Assembly: GCA_021783275.1 (NCBI GenBank) | Contig: JAJXUA010000005.1 | Span: 1 to 51,441 of the forward strand | Direction of reading: 5' to 3' | Source: Pseudomonadota bacterium | GTDB lineage: Bacteria > Pseudomonadota > Gammaproteobacteria > Burkholderiales > Thiobacillaceae | Length of the DNA: 51,441 nt | Shown here: in pieces, positions 8,853-17,878 of the stretch | How positions within the stretch are numbered: the first letter of the stretch is position 1 | How the letters are laid out: every line of letters begins with the position of its first letter | Made by a program: the position numbers and the translations under genes | The notes under the pieces: model-generated | Seen by the model: only the letters and a program-made list of their open reading frames with translations | Told to the model about the DNA's origin: nothing | Database searches by the model: none

Positions 8853-9800
8853 ATGCCTGCGCTGACCGTCGCCTTCTGCACTTTCAAGCGACCAGCGCGT
8901 CTCGACGCACTGGTCGCTGCACTGCGTGCGCAGGAGAGTCCGGTTCGCTACGACATACTCGCGATCAACAACAACAGTCCGGATAACACGCTGGATGTGC
9001 TGCACGCGTTGCAGGCGTTACCCGGTGCGCCACTGCGCATCGTCACCGAAACCACACCGGGCATCGTCCCGGCGCGCAACCGGGCGCTGACCGAAGCCGG
9101 AAACTGCGACGTGCTGGTATTCATCGACGACGACGAACTGCCTCACCCCGGACTGCTGGCCGCAGCCTGCGATGCCATCCTGCAGGAAGGGGCCGACTGT
9201 GCCGGTGGACGGGTGGAAATCGATTTTGCGCCGCATGGCCGCCCCGACTGGCTGGGCGATGACCTGCTGGGCTTTCTCGCCCACATTGACCATGGTCCGT
9301 CAGCATTCTGGCTGGTCGACGACCGCACTCCGCTCTGGACCAGCAACATCGCCTATCGCATGGCCTACGTACGCCAGCATCAGCTGCACTTTGACGCGCG
9401 CTACAACCGCGCCGGTGCCAGCGCCAGCGGCAGCGGTGGCGGCGAGGATGTGGTCATGCTGCGCCGCCTGTTCGCGCTGGGGGCTCGCGTCCGCTACCGC
9501 CCCGACATGGCGGTCACCCACGGCGTCGAGCCGTGGCGGCTGAGTCGCCGCTACTTCCTGCGCCTGCATTACCTGGCCGGAATGCGCAAAGGGCTGCATG
9601 AACTGCCAGACTTTCCGCGTACGCTGTTCGGCGTCCCGCCCTTTCTGATCAAACAGGCAATGCAGCACGGACTGAAGGCGCTCGCAATGACAGTCCTGCG
9701 CCAGCAGGGTGCGCTGCGTCAGGGCATGAACGCGACCCACGCCCTGGGTCTGCTGCAAGGGGTACGCGCACGCTACCGACAGCCGGGGGCTGCCACATGA
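8853..9800 (+). CDS. Family 2 glycosyltransferase
   Basis: This 315-residue GT2 protein begins LTVAFCTFKRPARLDALVAAL and has the NNNSPDNT loop and the acidic metal site FIDDDELP near residue 92. A second acidic motif, GGGED, near residue 195 matches the usual position of the catalytic base. It is less similar to the two preceding GT2 proteins than they are to each other, so it represents a separate lineage. It starts 3 bp after the preceding gene and overlaps the next by 4 bp. Confidence 0.9.
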   Translation: MPALTVAFCTFKRPARLDALVAALRAQESPVRYDILAINNNSPDNTLDVLHALQALPGAPLRIVTETTPGIVPARNRALTEAGNCDVLVFIDDDELPHPGLLAAACDAILQEGADCAGGRVEIDFAPHGRPDWLGDDLLGFLAHIDHGPSAFWLVDDRTPLWTSNIAYRMAYVRQHQLHFDARYNRAGASASGSGGGEDVVMLRRLFALGARVRYRPDMAVTHGVEPWRLSRRYFLRLHYLAGMRKGLHELPDFPRTLFGVPPFLIKQAMQHGLKALAMTVLRQQGALRQGMNATHALGLLQGVRARYRQPGAAT

Positions 9801-10708
9801 GTATCGGAACATTTTTCAGCCCGTCCTATCGAGGTGATCTGGAGCGCATGGTCTGGCTGCGACGCTCGCTTGAAGCCTTCAATACGCTACCTGCACGCCA
9901 CATCGTCGCCATACCCGCACGCGACCTCAAGGTTTTCCGCAAAGCGCTGGGCCACAGCAATTTGCTGGAACTTATCTGTCAGGAAGACCTGGTCGATCCC
10001 GGTTTTTACCCCGATGTCCTGTATCGGCTGACCGAGCGTTTCGCTCCCCAACATCTCTGGCGTTTGGCCGGACACGCCGGCAAGCCGGGCTGGATCGTGC
10101 AGCAAATCGTCAAGCTGTCGAGCAACCGGCTCATCTCCGATGGGCCCATCATTTTTCTCGACTCGGATATTTTCTTCTATCGTCATTTTTCGCTGGAGCA
10201 TGACCTCGGACTGGGAGCTAACCAGCGCGTCCTGGTACGCATCGTTCCGGAAGAGATCGGTGCCCGTCATCCGCACCATGTCGAACATTCGCGACAGTTA
10301 TTCGGACTGCCTGCGGGTGCGAGCGACATGACTTACATGGGCTACCCGGCTATCTGGTATCCCGACTGGCTGAGCCGGATGCAGCAGCATATCGAATCGA
10401 TCTCAGGAAAACCCTGGCAGCAAGCACTCTTGACAGTCAATTTCAATATTTCCGAATACACCCTCTACGGCATCTATCTGGAAGAAATTCTCCGCCCACC
10501 TGGATTGTCGATCCGCTCGAAACCTTACAACCTGATCGCCTGGGATCGTCCGTCATTCGAAGCGCTAAAACTCCGCATTCTTAAAGGCCATAGCCTGCCA
10601 CCCGAATGCTTTACCCTGTGTCTGCAATCAAATGTGCAGATACCCGTCGTCGAATATCAGGACATGCTGGCGACGCTGCTTACCAAGCGCACACAGGCAG
10701 CCGCATGA
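9797..10708 (+). CDS. DUF6492-like glycosyltransferase-fold protein
   Basis: This 303-residue soluble protein resembles the DUF6492 group, found mainly in polysaccharide clusters and thought to be sugar-transferase-like. The segment IIFLDSDIFFYRHF near residue 118 has the look of a GT-A DxD loop after a hydrophobic strand. The N-terminus SIGTFFSPSYRGDLERMVWL fits a nucleotide-binding start. No signal peptide or membrane segment is visible. It overlaps both neighbours by 4 bp (ATGA), so it is a fully integrated member of the operon. Its reaction is unknown; the assignment to DUF6492 is from memory of the family and needs a profile search. Confidence 0.75.
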   Translation: MSIGTFFSPSYRGDLERMVWLRRSLEAFNTLPARHIVAIPARDLKVFRKALGHSNLLELICQEDLVDPGFYPDVLYRLTERFAPQHLWRLAGHAGKPGWIVQQIVKLSSNRLISDGPIIFLDSDIFFYRHFSLEHDLGLGANQRVLVRIVPEEIGARHPHHVEHSRQLFGLPAGASDMTYMGYPAIWYPDWLSRMQQHIESISGKPWQQALLTVNFNISEYTLYGIYLEEILRPPGLSIRSKPYNLIAWDRPSFEALKLRILKGHSLPPECFTLCLQSNVQIPVVEYQDMLATLLTKRTQAAA

Positions 10709-13700
10709 CGTTTACCCTGATCGCCACGGTACGCAACGAAGCGACGACGATCCGTGCGTTCGTCGATTCGCTGCTGCAACAGCAGCGCCCGGCGGATGAA
10801 ATCCTCATCGTCGATGGTGCCAGCACCGACGGCACCCGTGAGATTCTCGAAGACTATGCACAACGCGGCCTGCTGCGGGTCATCTCCCAGCCGTGCAATA
10901 TTGCCGAAGGCCGCAATCTCGGCATCGCCGCTGCGACCGGTACCCATCTGGCGGTCACCGATGCCGGCTGTAATGTGGATGCCGCATGGCTCGCCGAAAT
11001 CGAGCGCTGCTTTGCCTCGGACTGCGCACCGGATGTGGTTGCGGGCAATTTCCGCTTCGAGACCCATACACGTTTTGAGGAAGCGGTGGTACACGCCACC
11101 TTCCAGCCCAACCGCGACCAAAGCGAGACAGCACGCTTTTATCCATCGAGTCGCTCAGTCGCCTTCACCAAGGCCGCGTGGATCCAGGCCGGCGGCTATC
11201 CCGAATGGCTGTACGCGGCGGAAGACACGCTGTTCAATATCCGCATGCGCCAGCTCGGGCTGCGTTTCGTTTTTTGCCGCGACGCGTTCGTCCGCTGGCG
11301 GCCGCGCGAAAGCTGGCGGGCACTGGCACGGCAACGCATCAATTTTTCGCGCGGCAATGCACGGGTGGGTATTGGCACCGCGGGCTATCTGACCAATCTC
11401 AAAGTACATGGCCTGTTTCTGCTGCTGCTGCTGGGCAGCCTGCTCTGGCTGCCGCTGCTGGCGGCTGCGCTGGCGCTGGCGAGTCTGCATGTTTACCGCC
11501 ATCTCTGGCCACAGGCCAGCCGCACCACCGTCGGCATGGGCGGCGCCATGCGGATGCGGGTACTTGGCGTGATGACGTTTGTCCGCGTCGTCAACCTGTA
11601 CGGCTTTTTGCGGGGTCGTCTGGATCGCCGCATTGATCCACGCTATCGCTCACGCCAGCTGGCCTACATGGGGGTGGACTCGGTCGATGCACTGGATCTG
11701 TCCGATCCCGCGGGTTCACTGCGCGCCAAATGGCAATTGCCGCCGGATCGCAGCCGCGTGCTCATCGAATGGCTGGGATTGGGCACCGCCGCGTGCGGCC
11801 TGATTGCCTGGATGATTGCCGGATCGGCCAAATGGGATGGCCTGCTGCCGCTGGTGATTGTGGCGGCGACCGGCACGCTGGCGCTGCTGATCAAGTCGAT
11901 GACCGATTTTTCGCAGACCGGCCCGCGTATCCGCAAGGAAGTACTCACCCATTACCGTCGTTACACCCTGTTCGCCCTGGCGCGTCTGTCGGCATGGGCA
12001 TTTGCCATCATGCTGTTCACCGGCGGCTGTGGCTTATGGGTGTATTTCATGCTCGACACGGTGATCGGGCAACCGGGCTCAGGTGAGTTCGCCGGACTGG
12101 CGGCCGGGCTGGGCATGGTGGCGGGTTTCCTGCTGCAATTCCTGCGCAAGCTGCGTTTCAATCCGGGGCTGCTGGTGGCGTCGATGCATTACCGCATGAG
12201 CCGGCTTTACCGCCTGTGGGCATGGGCCACCCCGGCCCGCATTGCGCGTATCGAAACCCTCGGCATGCTGGCCACCGCGATTCTGTTCCTTGCCTCCAGC
12301 TGGCAGCTTGTAACCCAGAACCGCACCGGTGAATTGATCGCGCTGTGGGCGGCCACGCTGTTTGTGGTGGGCACGGTACGCTGGGCTAGCTGGCAGCCCG
12401 CTGCGGCCCTGCCTCAGCGTCACCCCGGGCGCAGCGCAGACAGCCGCCCGAATATCCTGATGATCGGCTCCGACACCTTGCGTGCAGACCGGCTGGGCGC
12501 GCTGGGTTACCGTCGCGCGATCACCCCCTGCATCGATCAGCTGGCCATGCAGGGGGCGCTGTTTTCACAATGTTATGTCCCCTGTGCACGTACCGCACCT
12601 AGCCTGATTTCCATGCTTACCGGCACCTGGCCCCACACGCATGGCATCCGCGACAATTTTGTCGCCGACGCCGAGACGCGGCTGGATATCGACACCCTGC
12701 CGCGCCTGCTGCGTGACGCGGGCTATCACACCGCCGCACTGTCCGACTGGTGCGGCGGTGACATGGGCAAATTCAATTTCGGTTTCGAGCACGTCGATGT
12801 GCCCGATGACCAGTGGAACCTGAAATACCTGATCCGCCAGGGTCCCAAGGACCTGCGGCTATTCGTGTCGCTGTTCACCCACAACCGCCTGGGACGTCTG
12901 CTGCTGCCCGAGGTGTATTACCTGGGCGGCGTGCCAATGACGCAGTCCATGGGCAAGCGTGCGCGCCGTCTGGTGTCACGGCTGGCATCAGAGGCCGAGC
13001 CGTTTTTCCTCAACGTGTTTTATTCCACCACGCATCCGCCGTTTGCCTCGGAATGGCCCGGCTACACGCGTTTTTCCGACCCGGCCTACGCCGGGGAGTC
13101 CAAGTTTGCCATGGCACGGCTGACCGATCCCTTCGAGATCATCCGGCGGCAGGGTGCGCCGCGCGAAGAATTCGATCTCGATCAGATCATCGACCTGTAC
13201 GACGGCTGCGTCGCCGAATTCGACAACGAGGTCGGCAAGATGCTGGCGCATGTTGACGCCTGTGGCCTGGCCGGGAACACGCTTGTGGTGGTGTATTCCG
13301 ATCACGGCATGGAATTTTTCGAACACGACAGCTGGGGACAGGGCAATTCCGCGATCGGCGAAGCCAGCCCGCGCATCCCGCTGGTCATTCGCGATCCGCG
13401 TGTGCCTGCACGGGGAAAAATTGACGCCGTGGTCCGTTCGATTGATCTGGCACCGACGCTGCTGGAACTGTGTGGCCTGCCGCAAACCGGGCATATGGAC
13501 GGTGTCTCACTGGCTTCCTGCCTGACGCCCGCAGGCGCCTGTCCTGAACTCGATGCCTACAACGAAACCGGCATCTGGATTGCCGACATCCCCGGTTTGC
13601 CCGAACAGCATCTGCGCTATCCCGATCTGCTGGGCTTGATGGAAGTGCCGGATCGCGCGCGCGGCACGCTTGCAATCAAGCCTGAGTTTGCGACGCGCAT

Positions 13701-13938
13701 TATTGAAGCCAAGGATCGCATGATCCGCAGTGGCCGCTGGAAGCTGAGCTATCAGCCGCTGAGTGAGGGCTATCTGCTGCAACTCTTCGATGTCATCGCC
13801 GACCCGATGTGCAAGTCCAACGTGATTGATCAACATCCGGATATTGCCAATCCGCTTTGGGACAAACTGCGTGCATGGATCAATCCTCCGGACTTACACT
13901 TGGGCACTTCCGCAACTTTGAAAGCATCTTCGTGTTGA
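10705..13938 (+). CDS. Large fusion: family 2 glycosyltransferase, membrane region and sulfatase-like (alkaline phosphatase superfamily) domain
   Basis: This 1077-residue protein has three parts. Residues 1 to about 230 are a GT2 domain (TLIATVRNEATTIRAF, VDGASTDGT, and AVTDAGC in place of a clear DxD). Residues about 235-560 hold six to eight hydrophobic segments. From residue 583 comes a sulfatase-like domain with metal ligands in NILMIGSDTLRADRLG and in SDHGMEFFEHDSWGQG near residue 866. The expected formylglycine motif C/S-x-P-x-R is replaced by TAPSLISMLTG: Thr630 sits at the nucleophile position and the conserved Arg is Leu. Thr nucleophiles are known in phosphoethanolamine and phosphoglycerol transferases of the same superfamily, so a phosphotransferase or non-FGly hydrolase is possible. 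The start at 10705 overlaps the previous stop (ATGA). Confidence 0.88.
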   Translation: MTFTLIATVRNEATTIRAFVDSLLQQQRPADEILIVDGASTDGTREILEDYAQRGLLRVISQPCNIAEGRNLGIAAATGTHLAVTDAGCNVDAAWLAEIERCFASDCAPDVVAGNFRFETHTRFEEAVVHATFQPNRDQSETARFYPSSRSVAFTKAAWIQAGGYPEWLYAAEDTLFNIRMRQLGLRFVFCRDAFVRWRPRESWRALARQRINFSRGNARVGIGTAGYLTNLKVHGLFLLLLLGSLLWLPLLAAALALASLHVYRHLWPQASRTTVGMGGAMRMRVLGVMTFVRVVNLYGFLRGRLDRRIDPRYRSRQLAYMGVDSVDALDLSDPAGSLRAKWQLPPDRSRVLIEWLGLGTAACGLIAWMIAGSAKWDGLLPLVIVAATGTLALLIKSMTDFSQTGPRIRKEVLTHYRRYTLFALARLSAWAFAIMLFTGGCGLWVYFMLDTVIGQPGSGEFAGLAAGLGMVAGFLLQFLRKLRFNPGLLVASMHYRMSRLYRLWAWATPARIARIETLGMLATAILFLASSWQLVTQNRTGELIALWAATLFVVGTVRWASWQPAAALPQRHPGRSADSRPNILMIGSDTLRADRLGALGYRRAITPCIDQLAMQGALFSQCYVPCARTAPSLISMLTGTWPHTHGIRDNFVADAETRLDIDTLPRLLRDAGYHTAALSDWCGGDMGKFNFGFEHVDVPDDQWNLKYLIRQGPKDLRLFVSLFTHNRLGRLLLPEVYYLGGVPMTQSMGKRARRLVSRLASEAEPFFLNVFYSTTHPPFASEWPGYTRFSDPAYAGESKFAMARLTDPFEIIRRQGAPREEFDLDQIIDLYDGCVAEFDNEVGKMLAHVDACGLAGNTLVVVYSDHGMEFFEHDSWGQGNSAIGEASPRIPLVIRDPRVPARGKIDAVVRSIDLAPTLLELCGLPQTGHMDGVSLASCLTPAGACPELDAYNETGIWIADIPGLPEQHLRYPDLLGLMEVPDRARGTLAIKPEFATRIIEAKDRMIRSGRWKLSYQPLSEGYLLQLFDVIADPMCKSNVIDQHPDIANPLWDKLRAWINPPDLHLGTSATLKASSC

Positions 13939-14639
13939 AAAACTTGACCAAACGTGCGTTGCGCAAATTCGGATACAAGATCGAGAAAATCGATCCGCTC
14001 GAAGAAACCATCCCTGCCGATTACAACCATTCGCCTTTTTTGCCGCGGGTCTATCGCGGCGCGCTGGATCGTTATTTGTATTTCAAGGATATGCTCGAAC
14101 AGGTAAAGACAGTGGAAGGCGATATCGTCGAGTGCGGTGTTTCGCTCGGCCACGGTGCCCTGCTCTTCACGCTGCTGAGCGACTATGTTGACGTTCCCCG
14201 CGTGTATTACGGTTTCGACTCGTTTGAAGGCTTTCCCGACCCGGTCGCCCAAGACGAAACAACACCGATCAAAGGCCGGGGCTTCTGGGCAAATCCGCCG
14301 GATACGGTGATGAGGGTGTTGCGCGACGGGCGGCTTCCCGATGCCGTTATCCGCGACCGGATTCGTCTGGTCAAAGGCTGGTTCGACCAGACTCTGCCGT
14401 CTTACACTGGCGATATTGCGCTCTTGCATCTGGACTGCGATTTATACGAGTCGTACAAGCTGACGCTTGAAGCCCTGTACGGCAAAGTAAAACCAGGAGG
14501 CGTTATCCTGTTCGACGAGTATGCCGATTCGCGCTGGCCGGGCGCACGCAAAGCGATCGATGCGTTTTTTTCCGACAAGCCGGAAACCATTCAGGCGCAT
14601 TCCAAATGCACGTGGAAATACCACGTTGTGAAGCAGTGA
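13935..14639 (+). CDS. TylF/MycF-family SAM-dependent methyltransferase
   Basis: This protein of about 234 residues should O-methylate a sugar hydroxyl on a polysaccharide or its precursor. The SAM-binding loop VEGDIVECGVSLGHGALL near residue 50 is present, as is the metal-binding and catalytic region LLHLDCDLYESYKLTLEAL with KPGGVILFDEY after it, both typical of TylF-type macrocin O-methyltransferases. A TTG at 13935 overlapping the upstream stop (TTGA) gives a start LKNLTKRALRKFGYKI typical of the family. An ATG at 13875 or a GTG at 13932 are alternatives, and no clear Shine-Dalgarno sequence decides. It is followed by a 61-bp gap before the sulfotransferase. Confidence 0.86.
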   Translation: MKNLTKRALRKFGYKIEKIDPLEETIPADYNHSPFLPRVYRGALDRYLYFKDMLEQVKTVEGDIVECGVSLGHGALLFTLLSDYVDVPRVYYGFDSFEGFPDPVAQDETTPIKGRGFWANPPDTVMRVLRDGRLPDAVIRDRIRLVKGWFDQTLPSYTGDIALLHLDCDLYESYKLTLEALYGKVKPGGVILFDEYADSRWPGARKAIDAFFSDKPETIQAHSKCTWKYHVVKQ

Positions 14640-14700
14640 TGGTGTCGTTTCAGCGGATTTCTGCACAGCGCTCGATCGATTCACTGGATGATCTGTTCCG

Positions 14701-15789
14701 ATGACGACACCCCCGGATGGTCAGCTCGCTGCTAGCTCGTGCGTGGCAACGGAGCGCAGCCCCCTTTGTTTCCGCAGCCCTATTTTCATCCTCGGTATCG
14801 TGCAGCGGTCCGGGACCAATTTCCTGAACAATCTGGTGCTGCTGCATCCCGATGTACGTTCCCCAGGCATCGTGTGGGAGGATTTTTATCTGGCCCCGGC
14901 AGATCGGCTGAGTGACTACGCGGCCGCCCTGCAGCCAAGCTGGAATTCCGGTTGGCGCGAGAAGCTTGGGCAAGCGCTGGGCGAAGACACGGTGATGCGG
15001 CATCTCGGCGATGCGCTGATCCGGTTGATGGAAGATCAGTATCGCCATTGCGTCGCTGCGGGGACTCAACGAGCGGCCGAAGCATCGGCCGTAGCGCTGG
15101 TGACGGCCACGCCCAATACCCGTAACCTCGATCAGTTTTTTCGGCTATTTCCAGCCGCCGCGCCGCTTCTGATCGTGCGCGATGGTCGAGCGACGGTCGA
15201 GTCCGGCGTACGCAGTTTTGGCTGGGACTATGAGGAAGCAATCCGCGCCTGGGTCGCCAGCGGGCAGCGCATACTCGACTTTTGCGCGAACCCGGAACAC
15301 GGCGGACGATATCTTCTGACACGTTATGAACGGCTGTTTCTCGACCCCAAGACAGAGATGCAGCGCATTCTGGAATTTCTGAAACTCGAACCGGCCAATT
15401 ACGATTTCGAAGCCTGCGCCAAGTTAGGTCTGATGGGGTCCTCCGAGTTAAAACAAAACGGCGCGTCGACGCTGCATTGGAAATACGTGGACAAGCCAAA
15501 ACACTTCAACCCGCTGGCGCGGGCCAGCGAGTGGACAGAACCGATGCGCCAGCGCTTCTACTATCTCGCGGGCCCTACGATGACCGCACTGGGTTACGAA
15601 CTTGAAGCAGCCGACAGGGCGCTGGCGCCGCAGAGGGCCGCGTGGAATCGGTGGATGGATTGGCTTTACGCGCTGGAGTTGCGACTTCGCAGAAGCTTTC
15701 CGCCGGGGGCTGCCTGGCTCAAACGCCTGCGTTACCGGTTGCTGAAGGCGCCCGTGACCATTACCCCGACTCCCCGCAAACCCGATTGA
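14701..15789 (+). CDS. Sulfotransferase family protein
   Basis: This 362-residue protein should transfer a sulfuryl group from PAPS to a hydroxyl or amino group of a carbohydrate. The 5'-phosphosulfate loop is seen as FILGIVQRSGTNFL near residues 28-41. The 3'-phosphate-binding region is LLIVRDGRATVESGVRSFG near residues 157-175. There is no signal peptide, consistent with a cytoplasmic PAPS-dependent enzyme acting on lipid-linked intermediates. The C-terminus is basic and ends in a Pro/Thr-rich tail. It is one of three sulfotransferases in the window and the only one in the plus-strand operon; no PAPS biosynthesis genes are nearby. Confidence 0.87.
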   Translation: MTTPPDGQLAASSCVATERSPLCFRSPIFILGIVQRSGTNFLNNLVLLHPDVRSPGIVWEDFYLAPADRLSDYAAALQPSWNSGWREKLGQALGEDTVMRHLGDALIRLMEDQYRHCVAAGTQRAAEASAVALVTATPNTRNLDQFFRLFPAAAPLLIVRDGRATVESGVRSFGWDYEEAIRAWVASGQRILDFCANPEHGGRYLLTRYERLFLDPKTEMQRILEFLKLEPANYDFEACAKLGLMGSSELKQNGASTLHWKYVDKPKHFNPLARASEWTEPMRQRFYYLAGPTMTALGYELEAADRALAPQRAAWNRWMDWLYALELRLRRSFPPGAAWLKRLRYRLLKAPVTITPTPRKPD

Positions 15790-15794
15790 GCCCG

Positions 15795-16934
15795 ATGTCT
15801 TCACGTAATCTCATGACGCCGCCGGTCGTGTGCTTCTTTACTAATAGTTGCGGCGACTGGGGCGGCGCCAGCCGCGTGCTGTTTACCAACCTGTGGCAGA
15901 TTGACCGCACCCGACTGACGCCATTGCTGATCCTGCCCTGCCATGGCCCGATAGAACCCGAGCTGCAAGCGCGTAAGCTGCGCTATCAGGTCTGGACGCC
16001 GTTCACCGAACCGGGATCGCCGCTCACTTATCTGCGTGCGCTCTGGAAAGCCTGGCGTTTCTTTCGTCGCGAGAAAGTCGCTCTCGTTCACGTCAACGGT
16101 TCCAACGCCTGGCGACCGGCCGAATTGCTGGCGGCGCGGTTGGCCGGTATTCCCGTCATCGCGCATTACCACGTCATCAATCACCATCCTTCACCCGCCA
16201 TGCATCACTGTCGTGCGGCGATCGCCGTGTCGCGCTATACCGCCGAGCAGTCTGGCCCGCCGGGCTTGCCCAAACCGGTCATCTACAACCCGGTCAATCT
16301 CGCCCGTTTCGACGCAGGCCACAGCCTGCGCGACACCCTGGGGATCCATCACCAAGCCGTGGTCGTGGTTTTTCTCGGTCAGGTACGCGAAATCAAGGGC
16401 GTTGCGGACTTCATCGCGATGGCGCGCCGCATCGACCATCCCGATGCCCGTTTCCTGATCGCGGGAGAATGCCGCGACCGCAGCAAAATTCCCGACAGCT
16501 ATACGCCCGAAGACCTGCTCCGCATGGCCAAAGGCGACACGCGTATCCGCTATATCGGCTATTGCCGTGAAGTGGAGAATGTCTACCACACCGCCGACAT
16601 CGTCGTCGTGCCTTCCCGCTGGCAGGAACCGCTGGGGCTGATCAATCTGGAAGCGGGTGCCTGCCGCAAGGCCGTCGTGGCCACCCGCGTGGGCGGCATC
16701 CCCGAAGTCGTGGAAGATGGGGTGAACGGCTATCTGGTCGAGCCGTCAGATGTCACGGCCCTGGCGGCGCGCGTGACCACCCTGATCGCTGATCCGGCTC
16801 TGCGCATACGCATGGGGGAAGCAGGGCGTCAGCGCGTGGAAGCCGAGTTCACCACCGCGCCGATCCGGGCATTTGAAGCCGAACTGCTGCGGCATATTCC
16901 GACACACCCTCAAAGCACGCGATCAAACAGCTGA
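15795..16934 (+). CDS. Family 4 glycosyltransferase
   Basis: This 379-residue GT-B enzyme retains sugar configuration and acts on the cytoplasmic side of the membrane. The N-terminal segment FFTNSCGDWGGASRVLFTNL is the acceptor-side loop. The donor-binding region has VVFLGQVREIKGVADFI and the catalytic EPLGLINLEAGACRKAVVATRVGG, a variant of the EX7E motif. The ATG at 15795 follows the sulfotransferase by 5 bp; a second ATG at 15813 is possible. It is the last gene of the plus-strand operon and converges on the TPR gene with 21 bp between the two stops. No clear intrinsic terminator is visible in that gap. Confidence 0.92.
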   Translation: MSSRNLMTPPVVCFFTNSCGDWGGASRVLFTNLWQIDRTRLTPLLILPCHGPIEPELQARKLRYQVWTPFTEPGSPLTYLRALWKAWRFFRREKVALVHVNGSNAWRPAELLAARLAGIPVIAHYHVINHHPSPAMHHCRAAIAVSRYTAEQSGPPGLPKPVIYNPVNLARFDAGHSLRDTLGIHHQAVVVVFLGQVREIKGVADFIAMARRIDHPDARFLIAGECRDRSKIPDSYTPEDLLRMAKGDTRIRYIGYCREVENVYHTADIVVVPSRWQEPLGLINLEAGACRKAVVATRVGGIPEVVEDGVNGYLVEPSDVTALAARVTTLIADPALRIRMGEAGRQRVEAEFTTAPIRAFEAELLRHIPTHPQSTRSNS

Positions 16935-16955
16935 GGCCGCGCATGCCCGGCAAGA

Positions 16956-17759
16956 TCATTGCGCCGTCTCGGGCGGCGGGCAAAACCTGCAATACGGATT
17001 ACCCGGCATGCCGATTGCACGCGGCGGCTCGGCCTGGTCGGGGGGCGGCGTCGTCGCAACCGGTGCCGTTTCCGTAACAGCTGGCGCCGTCGTTGATGGC
17101 GCAGTGGGCGCTGGCTCAGCAGCGTTCGCAGGAGGCGTCTCGGCCACGGCAGTAGCAGGCTCGGGAAACGGCAGCTTGCCGCCCAGTTCCAGATACTGCT
17201 TTTGCAGCGCTTTGGAATCGGGGTTCTGGCGCAGCCCCGCAACTGCCGTTTCCAGCGCCACCGCAGTTTGTTTGTTGGCCTTGTACAGCGTGATCAGTTC
17301 CTGATAGGCACGCGTCAGCCGTGGATTGATTTCTATGGCTTTCTGAAAATCCTTGACCGCCCCCCCGGGCTGTTTCAACAAGCGCAGGGTGATGCCGTGC
17401 TGCAGATACATATCGGCGTGTAGCGGAAACCCTGGTTTGGCCGCACGGATCATGTATTCGAAGTTGCGCTTGGCGCCCTGCAACATGCCGGCTTTATCCC
17501 GCGCGGCCACGGCGTAATAACGGTTGATGAAATTCAGGCCCGCGCAGTAGTGGTGGATGTCGATGTAATTCGGCCCGAGCTGATCACGCCAGTTTTTCCA
17601 TTCAACCGAACTGGTGCTGCTCTTGAATTTGACCACGCAGTATTGCGGCAACACCCGCATCTCGGTTTCAGACGGAACGAAACTTTGTATGCTGGTCTGC
17701 GCCTGCGCCATAGCCGCCCAGACCAGCCCTGCCCAACCTAGATACACTGAAAATCGCAT
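16956..17759 (-). CDS. Secreted TPR-containing protein with Pro/Ala/Thr-rich C-terminus
   Basis: This 267-residue protein begins with a cleavable-looking signal peptide (hydrophobic core, AQA before Gln near residue 21), so it is probably periplasmic. Residues about 100-190 form tetratricopeptide-like repeats, including the segment AVKDFQKAIEINPRLTRAYQELITLY. Residues about 195-250 are a low-complexity Pro/Ala/Thr linker. The C-terminus carries an NPYCRFCPP motif with two Cys, and a further Cys pair lies near residues 41-72. No enzyme function is seen; a scaffold role in polysaccharide assembly or export is possible. It is the last gene of the minus-strand group but is separated from its upstream neighbour by 119 bp. 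That gap contains the palindromes GCACCGGTGC (17846-17855) and GGCTTAAGCC (17800-17809), and may hold its own promoter. Confidence 0.8.
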   Translation of the reverse strand: MRFSVYLGWAGLVWAAMAQAQTSIQSFVPSETEMRVLPQYCVVKFKSSTSSVEWKNWRDQLGPNYIDIHHYCAGLNFINRYYAVAARDKAGMLQGAKRNFEYMIRAAKPGFPLHADMYLQHGITLRLLKQPGGAVKDFQKAIEINPRLTRAYQELITLYKANKQTAVALETAVAGLRQNPDSKALQKQYLELGGKLPFPEPATAVAETPPANAAEPAPTAPSTTAPAVTETAPVATTPPPDQAEPPRAIGMPGNPYCRFCPPPETAQ

Positions 17760-17878
17760 TGCGGGTTCCTCGTTCTATTCATACCCGGCAGGATTGCCCG
17801 GCTTAAGCCAACTCAAAGGCAAGCTGCGATGAAAACCGTTTCCGGGCACCGGTGCGAGTCACGCGCCACGGTATGGAA

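Noticed and set aside
16935-16955. Intrinsic terminator between convergent genes
   Set aside because: The 21-bp gap has no stem of useful length and no T-run.
17795-17810. Sigma-54-like TGGC-N7-GGGC on the minus strand
   Set aside because: The -12 element lacks TT and the match arises from the palindrome GGCTTAAGCC.
17760-17878. Possible cyclic-di-GMP (GEMM) riboswitch upstream of the TPR gene
   Set aside because: The 119-bp gap has two short palindromes and a CCGGG-rich part, but the conserved GCAAAGCC-type core and the two-stem layout are not found.
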